From the NCBI GenBank assembly GCA_948470475.1, contig OX419335.1:42309025-42373024 (forward strand): a stretch of DNA of 64,000 nucleotides. The letters run 5' to 3'. Origin of the DNA: Galaxea fascicularis (Eukaryota > Cnidaria > Anthozoa > Scleractinia > Euphylliidae). A model generated the notes under the pieces. It was not told where the DNA came from and ran no database searches. It was given only the letters and a program-made list of their open reading frames with translations. Made by a program: the position numbers and the translations under genes. Shown here one piece after another: positions 58,723 to 64,000 of the stretch. The stretch's first letter is position 1. The number at the start of each line of letters is the position of its first letter.

Positions 58723-60671
58723 AACTTGAGTTCTTCATTCAAACATACCATGTAAGAGTCATTGAACTTGTAATTTATGTTAACAATTTAACGATTTAAT
58801 GATTTGGTACAATCTGTTTAAAAATTACGTACAGTACCGCTCAAATGTAAGTTACCACCTCTCGTCTCGTTTCTCGCGAGAAAAATCTCGTTTCCTGAGA
58901 GACGAGTCTCGTTTCTCGCGAGAAGATTCTCGTTTCTCTCGAGAATCACTGAGGCGTTCAGTATGGAATATATTACTCGTAAGAAGCCAGTTCCGACGTA
59001 AAAGAGGTCGCTACCAAAGTGATAAAACCGACCGACGAGACGAGAAAAAAAAAAGACACTTCACGGCAATCCTTGGCGAGCTTGAAAATTTCGATATATC
59101 CGGTTTTATTTGGCACGATTGGATGATTCAAACGTTGTCCAAATTTACAGAAAGAGTGTTTTATCGAAGTACTTACGATGCGCCGTAAACATTCATTCAA
59201 TTTTTGACAAGGAAAAGTTTCCTCTCGGCGCGCGCTCACAAGACACATTGAGAAAGGTCTTTGAAATTTCACGGCAAGCCGGCGAGCTCTGAAAATTTAT
59301 ATTCGATATCTCTGGTTCTATTTGGCACAATTGGATGATTCAAACGCTGAAAAAAAATCAAATTTACAGAAAAAGTGATTTATTGAAGTTCTTACGTTGC
59401 GCCGTTAACATTCATTTAATTTTTGACAGGGAAAAGCTTGCTCTCGGCACGCGCTGGCAAGACAATTGAGAAAGCTCAGTCTAAGCTCTTTGAAATTTCA
59501 CGGCATGCCGGTGAGCTTCAAAAAGTATTCGATATCTCTGGTTCTATTTGGCACAATTGGATGATTTAAACACTGAAATAGTCCATATTTAGAGAAAGAG
59601 TGTTTTATCGAAGTTCTTACGATGTGCCGTTAACATTCATTTAATTTTTGACAGGGTAAAGTTTTCTTTCGGCACGCGCCGGGAACACAAAAAAGATCTT
59701 TGAAATTTCACGGCATACCGGCGAGCTTTGAAAACTATTTCGATATTCCTGGTTCTATTTTACATATGCGGATGATTCATTCGCTGAAATAGTCCAAATT
59801 TGCAGAAAGAAAATTTTATCGAAGTTCTTACGATCTGTCGAAACGTTTTTGTGTTGAAAAGCGTTGCAGCTTTGCGAATAAAAAGTTATATCAACTTAGA
59901 TAACGTGTTCGAAGCGTGGCTTCGCATGTGAATGCGAGAACTAAATGCAAAGTCGATCGAGGCTTCATGTTCAAAAGCGTTGTGGCTTCACTTTGTGAAT
60001 AAAAAGTTATTGTAGATTAAGTGTTCGAAGCGTGGCTTCGCATGTGAATACGCGACCCAAACAATTATTAAGTCAATCGAGGTTTCAAACTATACATGAA
60101 CGTGGCGGCGCCGATTTAGATATCCAGCGCGAAGTTTCATCTTTAACTCAGACGCACAGACAAAACAAATACCGATCAAGTCGATCAATACATGTAACAT
60201 GTAACACAAAAATTGCCCACTGAGTGTTAAAAAATATTGAACTTCAGTCGCACGTCTCCGATGCTTATCACACCAAAAAAATCAACGATACGACACATGT
60301 CCGCTCAACGATTTTCTCCACACATGACAATCCTTCCTGCGAAGAACCATTAATTCAGAAGCGGTACTTCCAGTGCACTCGCGAGATGAGTCTCGTTTCT
60401 CTCGAGACGGTTCTCGTTTCCTGCGAGACGAATCTCGTTTCTCGCGAGACGAGTCTCGTTTCTCGCGAGACGGTGGTAACTTACATTTGAGCGGTACTGT
60501 AAGTCTCCTCTTGTAAATTTATTATTCATTGTAATTGTTTTGTATGAATGTTTTTATTTTCATTGTAATTGCTTTGTATGACTGTTCCGCCCTGACTAGC
60601 AATGCTATTTGCGGAACAGTCCTTTCTACGCTGGATATTTATTCTATAAATAAAAGTTGTTGTTGTTGTAG
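58723..60671 (+). mobile_element. LINE 3' UTR, split by a TIR element
   Basis: 58723-58831 and 60500-60671 are the two halves of the LINE 3' untranslated region. The second half contains TGACTGTTCCGCCCTGAC and ends AAATAAAAG(TTG)4 at 60647-60671, a typical microsatellite tail of this LINE group. Confidence 0.65.
58832..60499. mobile_element. 1,668-bp noncoding TIR element with TCTCG subterminal arrays
   Basis: Perfect 28-bp terminal inverted repeats (start CAGTACCGCTCAAATGTAAG) flanked by TA on both sides. Inside each end lies an array of TCTCGTTTCTCGCGAGA-type motifs (58859-58945 and 60385-60473). The middle holds four diverged 210-226-bp direct repeats (TTTGGCAC at 59109, 59321 and 59547, and a diverged fourth near 59757), then two copies of TTCGAAGCGTGGCTTCGCAT 116 bases apart. 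No transposase. TA target and CAGT ends suggest Tc1/mariner-type mobilisation. Confidence 0.8.
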
Positions 60672-61739
60672 TCATCAGTCATCCAATCAGTGATCTCCAC
60701 ATGATCATTACATGTATTCTTAGAATAATATTAGATTGCAATCATATCACATTTTTAAAGAACAACAACAACAATTCGTTTCCTTCATGTTTTACATGTA
60801 GGAAAATCACCCAAATCATGTATAATTATTATTACATTTCCCAAGCAACTCCACTACATTATCCGGGGCTGTTTTCTAGTGGTGCCCAGTCACCCCTGGC
60901 GACTTACTTTTGCCATTGGGCGACCAGAAAATATTAGTTTTTGCAACAAACTTATATGCTGGGCGCCTTGGATTTCAAGGGTATAGAGGTTTGGGCTCCC
61001 AACTACTTTTCTTAGAGCACAGCCTTGATTATCTTAGCATTTCCTAAACAAAAACAATATCAATACTGTAATAAGGTAAAAATACCTTGATTTTGCCCCT
61101 TTACTGGTTTCAAGAAGCATTGTCCTGCATGGTTTGAAATACTCTTCAACCTTCTCAGAAAGCTAAGGTACATGTATCTCTCTTCCTTTTCACTCTGAGG
61201 CTACATACACAACTTTCTGATTCTTCGAGTTTTGATTGCCAGGAAAACTTGTTTCTGCTTTCTACCATTTCAACAGAACAGCAAACATAGTTGTTGTATG
61301 CAAACACCACAAAGTCCCCTGTCAAAAAAAATACAACAAAAATCAAAGCCAAATTTGAAAATACTTTAATCTTGAAATCAAAACATGTTAACCATCCAAT
61401 TCCACGTTTTTGACTTACATTGGAGAGTTCACTAATTTTGGGGAGTTTTAAAAACATCTGTAGCGCAAACACCAATTTGTAAACAAAAGTCTGTGTATTC
61501 ATAAAGCTGGTTTCAGTTGTGTTACAGTGTAACTCTGACCCTATCCACTTTTATGGGGGTACTTTAGAATAGGAACACTGGGAATAGATCATTAAAATGA
61601 TTCATCCTGAAAACTCCTCTAATAAAATTAGTATCCCTCTACAACAAAGACAACTGTATAATTGTACAAACATCTGAATCCATTTCTCTGGTATTCTCTT
61701 TCATGATTGAATGAGATTAAACCATGTTACTTTGATCAA
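60672..61739. other. minisatellite remnant, then no gene recognised
   Basis: Begins with one more CAGTCATCCAATCAGTGAT unit (60676-60694). 60860-60960 contains TGGCGACTTAC and GGGCGACCAGAAAAT motifs resembling the hAT-like element at 57296. The minus ORF 61502-61155 is not recognisable. Confidence 0.4.
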
Positions 61740-62115
61740 AATTCCCCAAGCACCAGTTGGTTCAGTTGATACAGCACCAGATTGTTGAGCAGAGGGTTGC
61801 AGGTTCAAACACTAAGACTGCATCTCAAACCAGAATCTAATAATAGGTAACATCATACTGGCTGCATGCTCAACATCCCCATGTACAGTACCTCAGTTCA
61901 GATGATTGTGTCACTGAGGAGTGACAGTAAGCTGTTGGTCTAATGTTGTCCTCCTTCATATGCAAAAACTTGAGGGGAGTATAAGAGGGAAAAGAATTCA
62001 CACACTTATTGAAAAGAGTAGGGAACAATCCTGCTGCTGTGATCTGTCCTCATGATCGCATATCATGACTTGTAGCAATCTCACTTGCCGCCGGGTCGAA
62101 ACTTAAATTGAACAG
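61740..62115 (+). repeat. tRNA-derived SINE, family 2, copy 3
   Basis: Head CAGTTGGTTCAGTTGATACA with a B-box-like GGTTCAAACAC. The body shares CTGGCTGCATGCTCAACA, AATTCACACACTTATTGAAA and AGAGTAGGGA with the copy at 40700. More diverged than that copy. Confidence 0.65.
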
Positions 62116-62731
62116 GAGCTAGTACACGTATGTAAATGTAAAGGACTGCATGTGTGAAGTATTTGTTCTAAACTTGTATCTTCCTGGCATATTGTAAAAT
62201 ACCAGTCAAAAGTGCTCTTTAGAATCAGCCTCTTTTCTTTTTCTCTTCTTTCCTGCTTTCTGATAACGTTTTTATAATTTAATTAAATTACGCTTGATGC
62301 GAACTGTAAATCTTTCTTCCCAGTACGAAAAAGCACGTCGGTAAAACTGAGTTTAGCTCGTTGAGCACCACGTGGGCCCTTTAACAGCACAGTACAAGAA
62401 CCTGAGCAAAGCTCGGCATGGTAGCATCGTATCAGCGGTCAATTATCAATGGTAATTTCTATTCGGAACTTACCGATGTTACCGTAACCCTCATTTAGTT
62501 TTGAAACGTTCAGGAAAAGTCGTTGTCGTCCTAGTTTCGAATAATCCTCTTGTGGTCAGTTTGTGAACATCACCAACGAACGCGGATAAAAATCCCAGTT
62601 TTCGCGCTCGGAACAAACGCTACGTAATGTAAGAGTCATCGTACGGTCGCGTTCTTGGTGCGGGCTCTGGGGGATTGGAAATCAGCCAAAGTTTTCCCAT
62701 CCCATTGGCGCAATCGTTCAGACACAGTAGT
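62116..62731. other. no gene recognised
   Basis: Spacer between the SINE and the Gypsy LTR. Only short open frames. Confidence 0.4.
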
Positions 62732-62877
62732 TATTTCGACACGTACACTGTGTTGGCAGGAAAACATGAGCAGTTTTTAATGACCATATATGGAATACTT
62801 ATTTTAACAAGAACATGTGACAAGGTCTACTAAATGTAACGCACTGACTAGTCACACAAGAACTAGATATTGTAACA
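62732..62877 (-). repeat. Gypsy 3' LTR, copy 2
   Basis: 146 bp, the same length as the LTR at 31410-31555 and clearly the same sequence with substitutions. A minus-strand purine tract (A-run ending GA, 62888-62878) lies directly before its TGTTAC start, as expected for a polypurine tract. Confidence 0.8.
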
Positions 62878-63883
62878 TCTTTTTTTTTAAGAAATGAATC
62901 AGCGTAATAACAATGCTAACAAAGAGAAACAAAGCAAACAAAATGGAAAATAAAAATGATAAAATTTTAACTGTCTCAATACTCAATGTCTCTGCAGATT
63001 GCTTAACACGAATCAACTAGAATTTCAGTCACTTTGTGTAACTGCCAACTAAGTAGCATAGTCACTGAACCTAGGAGGTGGTCTTATAACCCGGGTTCGA
63101 GTTCTCTTGACATCTGGAAGAGGATGCGGCGTAGACGTCTGCCTTTGTTCTGGTACTGTTGACAGCGTGCTGTTTTCATGGTTTGAAGGCTGACTTTCAG
63201 TGACTTCAACCGACTTGGAACAGGTTGCTGGTTGCTCAGCAGGCTTCAGGAATTGTCGGTTTCCGCGAAGGATTTGGTTGTCTGAATCAGTGTTCACCAC
63301 ATAGGATCTGACAACTTTTCCAGACAGGTACCCATTTTCCAGGTCTGATTTCTTGTTAATGGTGCAACTCTGACATCCTGTCCTATTTCTATATCTGGTA
63401 GGTTGCGGGAAGAGCGATCGTGGTACCATTTGGCTTTTTGTCTTCTCAATTTCAGCTTTTCAGTAACATTGCCTGGAACCTTGGGATACAATAGGTTAGT
63501 AGCTGTGGGCAGTAGGGTTCTGGTGCGGCGAGACATCAACCTTTGAGCTGGACTTGTTCCAAGTGACTCAGTTGGTGTGTTTCGTTGATCTAATAAGGCT
63601 AACCAGGGATCTTTGTTTTCCTTGAGCGCTTTCTTGATAAGGGACTTGGCAACTTTAATTAACTGCCGATTCCACTTTCCCATTAGCCCTGTGATGATGT
63701 GGAGAGGATGACACATGGAGAAACTCCCAGTCTTGCGAGAATTGGTGAAACTCGTGGCTGGTGAACTGAGGACTATTGTCTGTCACCAATGTATCCGGGA
63801 TGCCATATCTGCTGAATTGTTCCTTGAGAAAATCAATTACACAGCTGGAGTTGTTCTCTTGCAGTTGCTTCACTTCAATGAAA
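62878..63883 (-). mobile_element. Gypsy element copy 2: integrase end and 3' region
   Basis: Frames 63951-63655, 63716-63294 and 63429-63049 match the integrase of copy 1: YGIPDTLVTDNSPQFTS, HHHRANGKVESAVN or GKWNRQLIKVAKSLIKKALK, KWYHDRSSRNLPDIEIGQDV, and a C-terminal tail ending PPPRFSDYAT. It extends beyond the point where copy 1 breaks (27241). Upstream pol is missing: homology stops at about 63883 at a short minisatellite. Confidence 0.85.
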
Positions 63884-63885
63884 GA

Positions 63886-63958
63886 GAGAGTGGTGTCAAG
63901 TGTGGGAGCTAGAGAGTGGTGCCAAGTGTGGGAGCTAGAGAGTGGTGCCAAGTGTGGA
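63886..63958. repeat. 26-bp tandem repeat, about 2.8 units
   Basis: GAGAGTGGTGCCAAGTGTGG-type units start at 63886, 63912 and 63938. They replace the integrase sequence of Gypsy copy 2. Confidence 0.85.
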
Positions 63959-64000
63959 GTTCTTAAATGCTAGCTGTGACTTGTTTACGTATTTACGGGA

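Overview
The window is animal genomic DNA, most likely from an anthozoan cnidarian such as a stony coral or anemone. The evidence is AT-rich intergenic DNA, short exons with GT-AG introns, two conserved metazoan housekeeping genes, and a dense mix of mostly decayed transposons: tRNA-derived SINEs, fold-back MITEs, Gypsy, L1/Tx1-like and CR1/L2-like LINEs, hAT and DDE_Tnp_4 elements. The cnidarian placement is inference from the style of the repeats and proteins. No bacterial features (operons, Shine-Dalgarno sites, CRISPR) are present.

Layout. 1-4.6 kb: mostly unassigned, with one SINE. 4.6-9.0 kb: a local array of a small two-transmembrane protein family that I do not recognise, with two intact copies (4614-4934 and 8685-8954) and two decayed copies between them. 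10.4-10.9 kb: a basic, probably frameshifted single-exon ORF. 12.76-20.04 kb, plus strand: ten exons of the WD40 protein CIAO1 (cytosolic iron-sulfur assembly), lacking recognisable exons for about the first 70 residues; its introns carry MITEs. 22.67-26.24 kb, minus strand: the promoter-proximal part of the ribosomal protein RPS5 gene (a 5'-TOP-like leader exon and two coding exons, 69 residues), with the rest not found. Its first intron contains an apparently perfect 1,008-bp tandem duplication.

26.3-31.6 kb: a decayed DDE_Tnp_4 transposase abutting a minus-strand Gypsy element with a recognisable 146-bp LTR and tRNA-Leu-type primer site; a MITE is inserted in its gag gene. A second, truncated copy of the same Gypsy family with its own LTR closes the window (62.7-63.9 kb). 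31.6-45.8 kb: gene-poor, with MITEs, SINEs, a putative solo LTR and a few exon-like islands. 45.8-46.3 kb: nine identical-looking 55-bp units, each with a G-quadruplex motif and a hairpin. 48.1-51.8 kb: a broken L1/Tx1-type LINE interrupted by inverted-repeat elements, one with a hammerhead-like core. 53-54 kb: a hAT transposase remnant. 55-61 kb: MITEs plus a nested stack in which a 'CCAATCAGTGAT' minisatellite holds a hAT-like element and a CR1/L2-like LINE tail, the latter split by a 1,668-bp terminal-inverted-repeat element.

The genes are not functionally linked. CIAO1 and RPS5 are converging neighbours with independent cellular roles. The novel item with the best support is the small two-transmembrane protein array; the most unusual DNA structures are the 55-bp G4/hairpin array and the 1.67-kb TCTCG-rich TIR element.
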